Shown: in pieces, positions 1 through 8,518 of the stretch
Layout: the number at the start of each line of letters is the position of its first letter
Position numbering within the stretch: position 1 is the first letter of the stretch
Source: Deltaproteobacteria bacterium
Lineage (GTDB): Bacteria > Desulfobacterota > Binatia > Binatales > Binataceae
Direction: 5' to 3'
Assembly: GCA_021831785.1 (NCBI GenBank)
Contig: JAKBMB010000028.1
Span: 1-64,000, forward strand
DNA length: 64,000 nt
Translations under genes and position numbers: made by a program
Notes under the pieces: model-generated
What the model was told of the DNA's origin: nothing
Database searches by the model: none
The model's input: only the letters and a program-made list of their open reading frames with translations

Positions 1-163
1 TTCTCCTCTTTATTCAGTGGGGCGGGCCGCCGTGCCCGCCTTGCTTCTCTTTATTCAGTGGGGCGGGCCGCCGTGCCCGCCTTGCTTCTCTTTATTCAGT
101 GGGGCGGGCCGCCGTGCCCGCCTTGCTTCTCTTTATTCAGTGGGGCGGGCCGCCGTGCCCGCC
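1..163. repeat. 41-bp GC-rich tandem repeat, four copies
   Basis: A 41-bp unit is repeated head to tail, with equivalent GTG triplets at 17, 58, 99 and 140. The first copy has a slightly different left flank. Each unit holds the inverted repeat GGCGGGC-CGCCGT-GCCCGCC, able to form a 7-bp hairpin. The open frames through the array are translations of the repeat and not genes. There are no spacers, so it is not a CRISPR. It looks like an intergenic repeat family that has expanded locally. Confidence 0.9.
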
Positions 164-210
164 TTTCGGGCCGCAGGCCCGAACCTCTGTTGTGCCGCGC
201 CGCCCGAAAC

Positions 211-257
211 AGCACCCTCACCCCCACCCTCTCCCAAAGGGCGAGGGAGCAGAAAAG
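211..257. repeat. Dispersed 47-bp intergenic repeat, copy 1
   Basis: A stretch of C-rich then G-rich sequence (CTCACCCC through GCGAGGG to GCAGAAAAG) that can fold into a hairpin with arms CCCTC and GAGGG. A second copy of the same length lies at 50175-50221 with roughly 80% identity by eye. It is flanked by two copies of a GCAGGCCCGAACCTCTGT element near 173-190 and 268-285. No gene function is implied. Confidence 0.75.
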
Positions 258-370
258 CTGCGCCGCAGGCCCGAACCTCTGTCGCACACCAGCCCGCAAT
301 GGAAGCTGCTCCCTTCCTTACCCTCCTCCGCGCGACCGGGGAAGGAGATGACATGGGCGCGCTTATTTCA

Positions 371-424
371 GTGGGGCGGGCCGCCGTGCCCACCCCACTA
401 CTCAAAAATTCACAAACTCTCAGG
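371..424. repeat. Degenerate 41-bp unit plus 27-bp dispersed repeat
   Basis: Positions 371-393 repeat the core of the 41-bp unit with one change near the end. Positions 398-424 form a 27-bp AT-richer sequence matched at 25 of 27 positions by 44153-44179. In both places it follows a copy of the GC-rich hairpin core, so core and tail seem to travel together as one composite intergenic element. The rest of 425-518 shows nothing recognisable. Confidence 0.7.
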
Positions 425-518
425 ATGACGTGAAGTGGGGCTTGGTGCGCTCGCCGGCCGTGGAGTCAACATGCCAGTGCCCGAACGCCCGCCTCAAGCA
501 GCGGGACGGGAAGGAGCG

Positions 519-1819
519 ATGAGCCCTGGAATTGACGGCGGCCGAGCAGAAGTTGGTCGATGCAGCGCGCAAAGGCGAGGCCGCGGACTATGCCGCCGGC
601 AACGCCGAAGCGGACGGCCCGGCTAAGGACGCCGAACGGGGCGCTGAGCGCGCGATCCATGCCGAAGTAATCTACGCCCTTGCCACGGCCTCGAATCCGG
701 CGTGGCCGGTCTGCGCCAGCGGGATTTGGGTAAAAGGCGCAAGGATCATCGACCCGCTCGATTTTTTTTGCGGCGCAGATCAAATTTCAGCTCGTCCTGT
801 TGAACTGCTGCTTCGAACAAGAGGTTGTCCTCCAGCCCGCTTCAGCCCCCGTTATCGCCTTGACCGGCAGCTATCTTCACGACGGCATGCTGGCCGACGA
901 CCTAACGGCCCACGGCGGCGTGTTCCTTGGCCAAGGCTTCAGCGCCAAGGGCGAGGTGAGGCTGCTGGGTGCAAAAATCGATGGCCAGCTTGGCTGCAGT
1001 GGCAGCACGTTCGACAGCGGCAAGGTCGACAAAGGTGGCAATCCTGCCGGAGACGCCCTCACGATCCAGAGCGCGACAATCAATGGTCTGTTGTTCCTCG
1101 ACGGTCTGTCAGCCAAGCCCAGAGGGACGGTTAACCTATCCCACGCCGAGGGGGGTGTCCTCGTCGATGACGAGAAAAGCTGGCCCGAGCCGGGCAAGCT
1201 TCTGCTCGACGGCTTTCGCTATGACGCGATCGCCGAAGACCCCCCGAAGGACGTCAAGTCGCGGCTCAAGTGGATTGGGCTGCAACCCGACGAAGATTTT
1301 TCGTTTCAGCCCTACGAACAGCTCGCGGCGGTGATGCGCCGCTGGGGCGACGAGGCCGGCGCGCGCAAGGTCCTCATAGCAAAAAACAAAGCGCTACGCA
1401 AAAGGGGCAAACTGGAATGGGGCGGGCGGTTGGGAAATTTCTCCTTATCTTGGACCCTCGGCTACGGCTATAGGCCACGGCGGGCCCTTCTGTGGGCAGC
1501 GGCCATCGTATTTGCCGGGTGGCTGGCCTTCGGATGCGCCAGAAGTTCAGGTGTCCTCGTGCCGTTGCGCGCCGAAGCTGCGCTCGCCCTTCCTTCGCGC
1601 AAGTCACCACCGCAGTTCCATCCCTTCTTCTATTTGCTCGACGTCTTCCTGCCCGCGCCGGACCTGAGTCAGAAAAAGGCTTGGGTGCTCGAAGCGCGAC
1701 GGCAGTGGGACTGCGCCTTCTATGTCTTCGAGCTGTGGTACATCTTCGAGGGGCTCTCGGGTTGGGTGCTGACTGCGCTCTTTGCCGGCGCGGTGACGGG
1801 CTTGCTAAGAAAGGAGTAA
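519..1819 (+). pseudogene. Membrane protein with N-terminal repeat domain, frameshifted
   Basis: Two overlapping frames make one protein. The 5' part (TTG at 532, residues TAAEQKLVDAARKGE on to IDPLDFF) continues in another frame from about 770 (AAQIKFQLVLLNCCFEQEV on to the stop at 1819). Removing one T from the T8 run at 762-769 joins them. AAGGAG at 511-516 and ATG at 519 lie in a third frame; removing one G near 528 would extend the protein to MSPELTAAEQ. The middle part has a regular hydrophobic periodicity suggesting a beta-solenoid (pentapeptide- or bactofilin-like), and the C-terminal third has about two membrane segments (ALLWAAAIVFAGWLAF and WVLTALFAGAVTGLL). I recall this architecture from uncharacterised proteobacterial membrane proteins, but no function is known to me. 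It could be a true pseudogene or homopolymer sequencing error; the intact reading elsewhere favours recent damage or error. Confidence 0.75.
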
Positions 1820-1886
1820 CCGGCCTGCCCGCTTGTATAAGGGCGCTCCGCCGCACAACATCGAGCGCCCGGAGGCATTTCAAGCC

Positions 1887-1919
1887 TTGACAAACGGTAT
1901 AGAGAGTTAATACTATACC
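1887..1919 (+). promoter_or_regulatory. isc operon promoter with overlapping palindromic operator
   Basis: A TTGACA box (1887-1892) lies 18 bp upstream of TACTAT (1911-1916), a fair sigma70-type promoter. A perfect inverted repeat, GGTATAG (1896-1902), ten bases, CTATACC (1913-1919), covers the spacer and the -10 box, the usual place for a repressor. An Rrf2-type regulator such as IscR would be the expected ligand for an isc operon, but the site does not match the E. coli IscR type 1 consensus closely and no iscR is in the window. The assignment is inference. Confidence 0.65.
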
Positions 1920-1936
1920 ATTCTAGTCGAGTAATT

Positions 1937-1981
1937 TGCGAGCGCTCTCATACTAGCGTCCGTAAATGGCTGCGAGCGCTC
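1937..1981. promoter_or_regulatory. Paired TGCGAGCGCTC sites in the iscS 5' region
   Basis: TGCGAGCGCTC occurs at 1937-1947 and again at 1971-1981, 34 bp apart (about three helical turns). Each contains the palindrome GAGCGCTC. The pair lies between the promoter and the iscS start at 2013. This spacing would suit a regulator bound to one face of the DNA, or a 5' UTR structure. No binding protein can be named. Confidence 0.4.
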
Positions 1982-2012
1982 CTGATGGTTTTGCCTTGGC
2001 TGAGGGGTAAGC

Positions 2013-3233
2013 ATGGTTAAGCTGCCGATTTACATGGACAATCACGCCACCACGCCTCTGGACCCGCGGGTGCTGGACGCGATGATGCCGTATTTGACGA
2101 CCAAGTTCGGCAATGCGGCCAGCCGCAACCATAGTTTCGGCTGGGAAGCCGAAGAGGGGGTGGACAAGGCGCGCGGGCAAATTGCTGCCCTGATCAACGC
2201 CAAGCCCAAGGAAATCATCTTTACCAGCGGCTCGACCGAGTCCGACAATCTGGCGATCAAGGGCGTGCTGGAGTTCTACAAGGAAAAGGGCAACCACGTC
2301 ATCACCTGCGTCACCGAGCATAAGGCGGTAATCGACAGTTGCAAGGCGCTTGAGCGGGCGGGCAAGGCGGTAGTGACCTACTTGCCGGTGGACAAGTACG
2401 GGATGGTCGAGCCGGACGACGTGCGCAAGGCGATCACCGACAAGACCGTGCTGATCACGATTATGTTCGCCAATAACGAGGTCGGCACGATTCATCCGGT
2501 GGCCGAGATCGGCAAAATCGCCAAGGAAAAGGGCGTAATTTTCCATTGCGATGCGACCCAGGCCGTCGGCCATGTGCCGGTGGATGTCGAGCGTGGCGCG
2601 ATTGACCTGCTGTCGCTCACCGCGCACAAGCTTTACGGGCCGAAAGGCGCCGGTGCGCTCTATGTGCGCTCGCGGGCGCCGCGGGTGCGGCTGACGCCGG
2701 TTATCGACGGCGGAGGACATGAGCGCGGAATGCGCTCGGGAACGCTCAACGTGCCGGGAATCGTCGGCTTAGGCGCGGCGTGCGAGCTGGCGGGCCGAGA
2801 AATGCCGGACGAGATGCGCCGGCTGACCGACCTGCGCCACCGGCTGCAAGCGGAGATGTTCGAGCGCCTCGACGATGTGATTCTCAACGGCCATCCTACC
2901 GAACGGCTGCCCGGCAATCTGAACCTAAGCTTCGCGTACGTAGAAGGCGAATCACTGCTGATGGGAATCAGCGACATCGCGGTCAGCTCGGGCTCGGCCT
3001 GCACTTCGGCCACGCTGGAGCCCTCTTACGTGATTCGCGCGCTGGGTACCGACGAGGAGCTGGCGCACAGCTCGATCCGCTTCGGCCTTGGCCGATTTAA
3101 CACCGAGGAAGAGGTGGACTACGTGGCCGGGCGGGTGGCTAAGGAGGTCAGCCGGCTGCGCGAGATGTCGCCGCTGTACGAAATGGCCAAAGAGGGAATC
3201 GACCTCAAGAGCGTGGAGTGGCGCCGGGAATAA
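2013..3233 (+). CDS. iscS: Cysteine desulfurase IscS
   Basis: PLP-dependent cysteine desulfurase that takes sulfur from L-cysteine and passes it as a persulfide to IscU and other acceptors in the cytoplasm. The 406 residues match the family length (E. coli IscS is 404). Visible landmarks are the N-terminal [10 protein letters not shown], the PLP lysine Lys206 in [10 protein letters not shown], and the persulfide cysteine Cys330 in SSGSACTSA, in the long mobile loop typical of IscS rather than SufS. ATG at 2013 follows GAGGGG. It is the first gene of the isc operon; a 146-bp gap with no gene separates it from iscU. Confidence 0.98.
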   Translation: MVKLPIYMDNHATTPLDPRVLDAMMPYLTTKFGNAASRNHSFGWEAEEGVDKARGQIAALINAKPKEIIFTSGSTESDNLAIKGVLEFYKEKGNHVITCVTEHKAVIDSCKALERAGKAVVTYLPVDKYGMVEPDDVRKAITDKTVLITIMFANNEVGTIHPVAEIGKIAKEKGVIFHCDATQAVGHVPVDVERGAIDLLSLTAHKLYGPKGAGALYVRSRAPRVRLTPVIDGGGHERGMRSGTLNVPGIVGLGAACELAGREMPDEMRRLTDLRHRLQAEMFERLDDVILNGHPTERLPGNLNLSFAYVEGESLLMGISDIAVSSGSACTSATLEPSYVIRALGTDEELAHSSIRFGLGRFNTEEEVDYVAGRVAKEVSRLREMSPLYEMAKEGIDLKSVEWRRE

Positions 3234-3379
3234 GGTCTCCGGCAAGGTTCGGAGGGGGCTGCCCTGGCGCGCTATACGAGGCGGCTCATTAAGACAGCGA
3301 GAGACCAAAGCGAGCCTTTGTCGCGGCGGTTTAGGGGAAGGAAAAAGCACATCAGCAAAGTTTCTGAGGTGGAACAGGC

Positions 3380-3793
3380 ATGGCATATTCGAGCAAGGTT
3401 CTGAGTCATTACACCAATCCCCGCAACGTCGGCAGCTTTGCCAAGGACGAGGCCGGCGTCGGCACCGGAATCGTCGGCGCGCCCGAATGCGGGGACGTTA
3501 TGAAGCTTCAGCTTAAGATTCGGGACGACGGGGTGATTGAGGATGCCCGGTTCAAGACCTTCGGCTGCGGCAGCGCGATCGCAAGCTCGAGCTACGTAAC
3601 CGAGCTCGTAAAGGGCAAGAAGATCGAAGAGGCGCTGGCGATCAAGAATAGCCTCATCGTGCAGGAGCTAAGCCTGCCGCCGGTCAAGATTCACTGCTCA
3701 GTGCTGGCCGAGGATGCTATCAAGGCCGCGATTGCCGACTGGCAAAAGCGCAAGGGCGAGAAGAGCGCGGACAAAAAGGAGCAAGCGGCTTGA
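3380..3793 (+). CDS. iscU: Iron-sulfur cluster scaffold IscU
   Basis: Scaffold on which [2Fe-2S] clusters are built before transfer by HscA/HscB. The 137-aa protein has the three ligand cysteines Cys37 (APECGD), Cys63 (GCGSA) and Cys106 (HCS), and the HscA recognition motif LPPVK at 99-103. The C-terminal tail is lysine-rich and slightly longer than in E. coli. ATG at 3380 follows GAGGTGG. It sits between iscS and iscA as in classical isc operons. Confidence 0.98.
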   Translation: MAYSSKVLSHYTNPRNVGSFAKDEAGVGTGIVGAPECGDVMKLQLKIRDDGVIEDARFKTFGCGSAIASSSYVTELVKGKKIEEALAIKNSLIVQELSLPPVKIHCSVLAEDAIKAAIADWQKRKGEKSADKKEQAA

Positions 3794-3838
3794 GGCCTTG
3801 AGCGCCTTGGTTTTGCGAGCGGGCGGTAGTGAGCGATT

Positions 3839-4156
3839 ATGATTTCGCTGTCGGAGAATGCGGCGCAGAAGATAAAGGCGCTTACCGCAGACAAGCCCCC
3901 GAGTGTAGGTTTGCGGGTCAAAGTCGTCGGCGGCGGCTGCTCGGGTCTACAATATCGAATGGAAATAGACGAGGCCAAGGAGCGCGACCGGGTCTTCGAG
4001 CTTGAAGGGGCGCGGCTAATTGTCGATAAAAAGAGCTTCCTTTACCTCAACGGCTCCGAGCTTGACTATGGCGAGGAGCTGATGTCGGCCGGCTTCAGGC
4101 TGGTTAACCCCAACGTCAAGCGCACCTGTGGCTGCGGTGAGTCATTCACCGTATGA
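3839..4156 (+). CDS. iscA: A-type iron-sulfur carrier IscA
   Basis: A-type carrier thought to deliver iron-sulfur clusters to apo-proteins, especially [4Fe-4S] targets. The 105 residues show Cys34 in GGGCSGLQY and the C-terminal pair Cys97 and Cys99 in TCGCGESF, the three ligands that define the family. It could be called ErpA-like from sequence alone; the position after iscU supports IscA. The hscB start follows after about 20 bp. Confidence 0.95.
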   Translation: MISLSENAAQKIKALTADKPPSVGLRVKVVGGGCSGLQYRMEIDEAKERDRVFELEGARLIVDKKSFLYLNGSELDYGEELMSAGFRLVNPNVKRTCGCGESFTV

Positions 4157-4177
4157 AGCACAGCGGCGGGCTGAGCT

Positions 4178-4834
4178 TTGACTGTGGCGACGATACGATG
4201 CCCGTCCTGCGCAAGCGCGCAACCGGCCGGCCTGATGTGCGCGCGGTGCGGCGGTCCGTTAGCGCCTGAGTTGGACCTTTTCGCGGCGCTGGGCCTGGCG
4301 CGCCGACTGGTGGTGGAGCCGACGGAGCTGGAGCGGCGCTATCACGATTTGGGCCGGCGAATTCATCCCGATCGTTTCGCCTCTAGTTCCGCCGCGGTCA
4401 AGGAGGCGAGCCTCCAGGGCACCGCGCTGCTGACCCGCGCATACCGCGTCTTACGCGACCCGATGAGCCGCGGCCTCTATTGGCTTGAGCTTCACGGCGA
4501 AAAGCTGGCCGACAACAATAAGCAGGTGCCTGCCGAGTTGGCCGCGCTGGTTTTCGAAGTTCAGGAGCAACTAGCGGAGCTGCGCGAAGCACAGGATCGA
4601 TCGGCTAGCGAACCGCTAGCAGAGGCGATCCGAGCCTGGCGCGCTGAAGTTCAAGCGGCGATGGAGCAGGCGCGCGAGGAGCTCGGCGCAAACTTCGCAA
4701 GCTGGGACGAAGGACGCGCCGAGGCCGCAAACCTGCTGCCCAATCTAAAGGCGACGCTGGCCAAAATCGCTTATTTGCGCACCTTGCTGCGGGACATCGA
4801 CCGCGAGCTTGAGCCGCCGGTCTTGAGCGGCTGA
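4178..4834 (+). CDS. hscB: Co-chaperone HscB with N-terminal four-cysteine module
   Basis: J-domain co-chaperone that brings IscU to HscA and stimulates its ATPase. The J domain has the HPD triad at 63-65 (RRIHPDRFAS) followed by TRAYRVLRDPMSRGLYWLELHG; a C-terminal helical IscU-binding domain follows. Unusually for a bacterial HscB, the N-terminus carries CPSC (8-11) and CARC (21-24), a likely zinc or redox module. Human mitochondrial HSCB also has an N-terminal tetracysteine domain, whereas E. coli HscB does not. TTG at 4178 is used here because GGCGGG lies 8 bp upstream; GTG at 4184 is the alternative. Both keep all four cysteines. Total length is 218 aa. Confidence 0.93.
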   Translation: MTVATIRCPSCASAQPAGLMCARCGGPLAPELDLFAALGLARRLVVEPTELERRYHDLGRRIHPDRFASSSAAVKEASLQGTALLTRAYRVLRDPMSRGLYWLELHGEKLADNNKQVPAELAALVFEVQEQLAELREAQDRSASEPLAEAIRAWRAEVQAAMEQAREELGANFASWDEGRAEAANLLPNLKATLAKIAYLRTLLRDIDRELEPPVLSG

Positions 4835-4902
4835 AAACACGCACCTAAGAGCGCCCGGTGACGCCCCGCGCTTTGCCGGTAAAGCGCCGGACGGGAGTCT
4901 TT

Positions 4903-6759
4903 ATGAGCCGTATTTTCGGAATTGACCTTGGCACGACAAACAGCCTGATTGCGATGATGGACGGAGACACGCCGCGGATTATCCGCGACCCGCATACCGG
5001 CGCCGCTCTTCTGCCTTCGGTGGTCGCGCTGGGCCCGAACGGGGTGCTTGCGGTTGGCGCCCGAGCAGTTGAATTGGAGGGTGAGTTGACGGACGGGAAT
5101 CAGCCGCTTGCGTCCGATTCGCCGTCCACGGAGGTTTGCGTCATTCGTTCGATCAAGCGCTACATGGGACTGGGAGGGGACGATTTGGCGCCGGAAGAGC
5201 GCCGTCGCTATCCCTTTGCCGAGCTCTCCGGTCCGCTGGTTCGCTTTCGAATCAGGGAACGCGTATATAATCCGCCGCAGATTTCCGGCGAGATTCTACG
5301 CGCGCTCAAGGCCCGGGCCGAAGCGGCGTGCGGCGAAGCGGTCGAGAAGGTGGTGATCACGGTCCCCGCCTACTTCAATGACGGACAACGCCAGGCCACT
5401 AAGGATGCCGGCCGGCTGGCCGGGCTTGAAGTCGTGCGCCTGGTCAACGAGCCGACCGCGGCCTCGCTGGCTTACGGGCTGGGCAACATGACCAGCGGGA
5501 AGGTCGCGGTTTATGACCTGGGCGGCGGCACCTTCGACATCTCTATCCTGAGCATTAAAGAAGGCATCTTCGAGGTGCTCGCAACTAACGGCGACACTCA
5601 TCTGGGCGGCGATGACATGGACCAGGCGCTGGTCGACTTAATTATGCGCGCCTTGCCCGAGGAGCTCCGTCATGAGCGCGGCGTATGGACCAAGGCTCGC
5701 ACCGCTGCCGAAAGCGCCAAGTGCCAACTGAGCGATGCGCCGAGCGCGCGAATCAAGCTCGAGCTTGCCGGACACCAAATTGACCTGACGCTTAGCCGCG
5801 AGGAGTTCGAAAAAATGATCGACCGCCTCGTCGCGCGCACGATGGAGCGCTGCCGCATGGCGCTCAAGGACGCGGGACTGCGCACGCAAGACGTCGACGC
5901 GGTGGTTTTGGTAGGCGGCGCTACGCGCGTGCCGTTGGTCAGCCGGCGGGTCGCCGAGCTTTTTGGCCGTCAGCCCCTGTGCTCGCTCGACCCCGATCTG
6001 GTCGTGGCGATGGGGGCGGCGGTACAGGCCAGCGTCTTGATGGGAAAGCAGGGTGATATGCTGCTGCTCGATGTCGTCCCGCTGTCTTTGGGAATCGAGA
6101 CCATGGGCGGCGTCATGGAGCGGCTGATCCATCGCAACACCACCATTCCCACCAGCGTCAAGGAGAAATTTACCACGGCGGTGGACAAGCAGACCTACGT
6201 TGATGTCCATGTCGTGCAAGGCGAGCGCGAATTGGCGGGCGACTGCCGCAGCTTGGCGCGCTTTAAGCTCGGACCGATTCAGCCGCAGCCCGCCGGCGTT
6301 CCGCGTATCGAAGTGACGTTCATGATCGACGCCAACGGGATACTCAATGTCGCGGCGCGCGACGAACGCACCGGTCTCGAACATTCCGTGGACGTAAAGC
6401 CAAGCTACGGACTGACCGAGGAAGAAATTGAACGCCTACTCGAAGAGGCTATTGACCACGGCGAGCAAGACCTCGAGCAACGGCTGCTGATTGCCGCCCG
6501 TAACGACGCGGAGCAGATTCTCAGCGCCTTCTCCAAGCAGTCGAACGAATATCCGGAGCTTATCGAGCCCAAAGAGCGGACGCGCTCGGAGGCCGCAGCG
6601 CAGCGGCTCAGCGCCGTGCTCTCGGGCCAAGACCGCGAGTCGATCACGCGCTTGACCGAGGAACTCAACGAACTTACCACGCCCTTCGCCCAACGAATAA
6701 TGGAGCAGGCAATCAAGCAAGCGTTGCAGCAAAAATCGGTTGACGAAATCGCCGATTAG
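4903..6759 (+). CDS. hscA: Hsp70-type chaperone HscA
   Basis: Specialised Hsp70 that binds the LPPVK motif of IscU and drives cluster release. The 618 aa from ATG 4903 match the E. coli length (616). It has GIDLGTTNS near the N-terminus, the Hsp70 motif [13 protein letters not shown], the adenosine motif [12 protein letters not shown], and a substrate-binding domain ([24 protein letters not shown]). The frame is open from GTG 4858, but ATG 4903 is preferred because GGGAG lies 5 bp upstream and the conserved sequence begins there. It follows hscB and precedes iscX. Confidence 0.96.
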   Translation: MSRIFGIDLGTTNSLIAMMDGDTPRIIRDPHTGAALLPSVVALGPNGVLAVGARAVELEGELTDGNQPLASDSPSTEVCVIRSIKRYMGLGGDDLAPEERRRYPFAELSGPLVRFRIRERVYNPPQISGEILRALKARAEAACGEAVEKVVITVPAYFNDGQRQATKDAGRLAGLEVVRLVNEPTAASLAYGLGNMTSGKVAVYDLGGGTFDISILSIKEGIFEVLATNGDTHLGGDDMDQALVDLIMRALPEELRHERGVWTKARTAAESAKCQLSDAPSARIKLELAGHQIDLTLSREEFEKMIDRLVARTMERCRMALKDAGLRTQDVDAVVLVGGATRVPLVSRRVAELFGRQPLCSLDPDLVVAMGAAVQASVLMGKQGDMLLLDVVPLSLGIETMGGVMERLIHRNTTIPTSVKEKFTTAVDKQTYVDVHVVQGERELAGDCRSLARFKLGPIQPQPAGVPRIEVTFMIDANGILNVAARDERTGLEHSVDVKPSYGLTEEEIERLLEEAIDHGEQDLEQRLLIAARNDAEQILSAFSKQSNEYPELIEPKERTRSEAAAQRLSAVLSGQDRESITRLTEELNELTTPFAQRIMEQAIKQALQQKSVDEIAD

Positions 6760-6867
6760 GGGATTCGCCGGCAGCCCGGCGCCGGCCAACTGCGGGTTGA
6801 ATCAAACCACGGCTTGAATCAAAGGCGCGACTCGACTAAAACTCTCAGACGCTGCGGAGGCGGGACT

Positions 6868-7083
6868 ATGGGGCTTAAATGGGATGAGGCGCAAGAAATC
6901 GCCGAGTTGTTGGCGGAAAACCATCCCGGGCTAAACCCTCTTGAGGTGCGCTTTATCGACCTAAGACAGTGGGTGATTGACTTGGATGAGTTCGACGATG
7001 ACCCGGGCGAGTCGAACGAATCGCTGCTCGAGGCAATTCAGATGGCTTGGCACGAGCTGTACCAGGACCAGGAAGAAGAGTAA
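6868..7083 (+). CDS. iscX: IscX family iron-sulfur assembly regulator
   Basis: Small acidic protein that binds iron and IscS and modulates cluster assembly. ATG 6868 with GGAGG seven bases upstream gives 71 aa beginning MGLKWDEAQEIAE. The core VRFIDLRQWVIDLDEFDDDP and SNESLLEAIQMAW match the IscX signature (E. coli 66 aa). The frame is open farther upstream, but that extension is unlike the family. It closes the isc operon; no ferredoxin gene (fdx) lies between hscA and iscX as it does in E. coli. Confidence 0.94.
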   Translation: MGLKWDEAQEIAELLAENHPGLNPLEVRFIDLRQWVIDLDEFDDDPGESNESLLEAIQMAWHELYQDQEEE

Positions 7084-7324
7084 CCCTGTGATGCCGCTGC
7101 CGACGTCTCGGCAAGGACGAATCCAAGGGATACGGTCAATTCTGGTCAGCGGCCGAGCCATAATCGGGGCTGCAACTCGCCGCAAACGCTCGTATGGCCC
7201 CCCGCGGTGCGCCCGCGAACGTCGGACGTTGAATACAACCGGTAACTCCGTCGTCATAATAAATCGGCAAACCTTCCGCCTCAGCGCGAAGAAGAATGCT
7301 AGACCGTTAAAGGATGAGGCCACT

Positions 7325-7825
7325 ATGCAGGAAAAGGAAGCTTTGGACGAACGCTTGCCCGGCCTATTTGAGCCGGACACCCTCCTACCCATCCAATATT
7401 TTGAGGCGATGCGGCGCAAGCATCTGCTTGAGGGTGAGAAGCGACTTGTCTTAAGCGTGCTAGAAGACGCGGTAGAGTGCTATATGAAGTGCCTGACTTC
7501 AGCCACCAGCAAGGGCCAAAAGCTTTTCCGCGACGCCGAAGAATGGATTAATCTCGAAGATAAGCGCTGGGTCTTCTCGTTCGACAACGTGTGTGAGATG
7601 TTGGACATCAACCCCGAGTACATGCGTCGTGGACTGCGCAGGTGGAAGGAGCGCAAGCTCGTCGAGTTAGCGCACCAGCAAGAAACCGCTGAAGAATCCG
7701 ACGAGGTCAAGCCGCCGGAGGAATTTGCCCCCGAAAGACCCGTGCGGCAAAAGAATGAACCCACAGGCAGGGCGTCAGCCAGGCGTAATCATCCGCCTAG
7801 ACGAATGAGCGAGGCCCGTCTTTAG
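7325..7825 (+). CDS. Conserved hypothetical protein, paralogue of the 10298-10798 gene
   Basis: A 166-aa protein of unknown function. ATG 7325 follows GGATGAGG. Residues from about 20 to 115 form a folded, helix-rich core (LLPIQYFEAMRR, EGEKRLVLSVLEDAVECY, KLFRDAEEWI, WVFSFDNVCEMLDINPEYMRRGLRRWKE). The last stretch looks like a helix-turn-helix with a basic second helix. The final 50 residues are charged and low complexity. The core aligns without large gaps to the minus-strand gene at 10298-10798. I do not recognise a named domain; a DNA-binding regulator is possible but not shown. A weak CATAAT -10-like box is at 7255-7260. Confidence 0.75.
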   Translation: MQEKEALDERLPGLFEPDTLLPIQYFEAMRRKHLLEGEKRLVLSVLEDAVECYMKCLTSATSKGQKLFRDAEEWINLEDKRWVFSFDNVCEMLDINPEYMRRGLRRWKERKLVELAHQQETAEESDEVKPPEEFAPERPVRQKNEPTGRASARRNHPPRRMSEARL

Positions 7826-7946
7826 TGCCCTACGCGGCAAAGCCGAGCGGGCCGCTCTAAGGCAAGCGGGTCGCAGCGTGGGGCCTTAGGCCCGGCGGCG
7901 ATTGTCGCGGGAACGTCAGGTACAGCGGCGCCGCTTGACCGGCGGC

Positions 7947-8495
7947 CTAAAGCAAAGCTCCACGCATGACGTCGTGGCGCGGCGGCGGATAGCTGATCAA
8001 ACTGTGTGCCCATTGCTGGGCCTGTCTTAAGGCGTCGCGCGAACGTCTAAACAGCCGTTCGCGAAATAACGTGCCCCAGACGTAAACGTCGACTGAAGTT
8101 TCCGCCGCGAGGCGCACGTCGATCATCCAATCTTCAAGCTGCGGCCCGCATATCAGTAAACGCACTAGGCGGCCGTGGTCAACGATAATTCCGCGGGCTT
8201 GCTCAGGCATCGTGAATTCGTGTCTTACGCGTCTCGGTATGCGTTCCGGACAACGCTCCTCCGTCATGGCCACATAAGCCCATTCCCCGAAGGGCGGGTC
8301 TACCTGGCGCGCCAAACGCAGATTATTGTCCGTCAGATGCTCCTTGGCCTCTTCCTGGTTATAACCGCTGGCCACCACGTAGAACTTTGCGCCAACCGGC
8401 AGCGCGGCATCGGGCTCTTGCGGCGGACTGGATTTCGGCCGCTTAATGCCGGTTTCGACCCACCAGCGATTATCGATGCTCGGTTTTGCGTTCAC
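7947..8495 (-). CDS. Hypothetical protein beside the metallopeptidase-like gene
   Basis: A 182-aa soluble protein of unknown function. It starts 23 bp after the stop of the metallopeptidase-like gene upstream, so the two are probably cotranscribed. It has a proline-rich start (residues 15-30), a central mixed alpha/beta segment with RIPRRVRHEFTMPEQ and GRLVRLLICGPQLEDW, and no signal peptide or membrane segment. No motif gives a function. The gene is minus-strand while both flanking paralogues read toward it. Confidence 0.6.
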   Translation of the reverse strand: MNAKPSIDNRWWVETGIKRPKSSPPQEPDAALPVGAKFYVVASGYNQEEAKEHLTDNNLRLARQVDPPFGEWAYVAMTEERCPERIPRRVRHEFTMPEQARGIIVDHGRLVRLLICGPQLEDWMIDVRLAAETSVDVYVWGTLFRERLFRRSRDALRQAQQWAHSLISYPPPRHDVMRGALL

Positions 8496-8518
8496 TTGGA
8501 CGGGGCGCGCCGGCGAAG

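Noticed and set aside
1-163. Possible CRISPR array
   Set aside because: The 41-bp units abut directly with no unique spacers, and no cas gene is present.
17-433. Open frames encoding MGRAAVPALL-type repeats
   Set aside because: They are translations of a 41-bp DNA repeat in several frames, with no ribosome site or conserved sequence.
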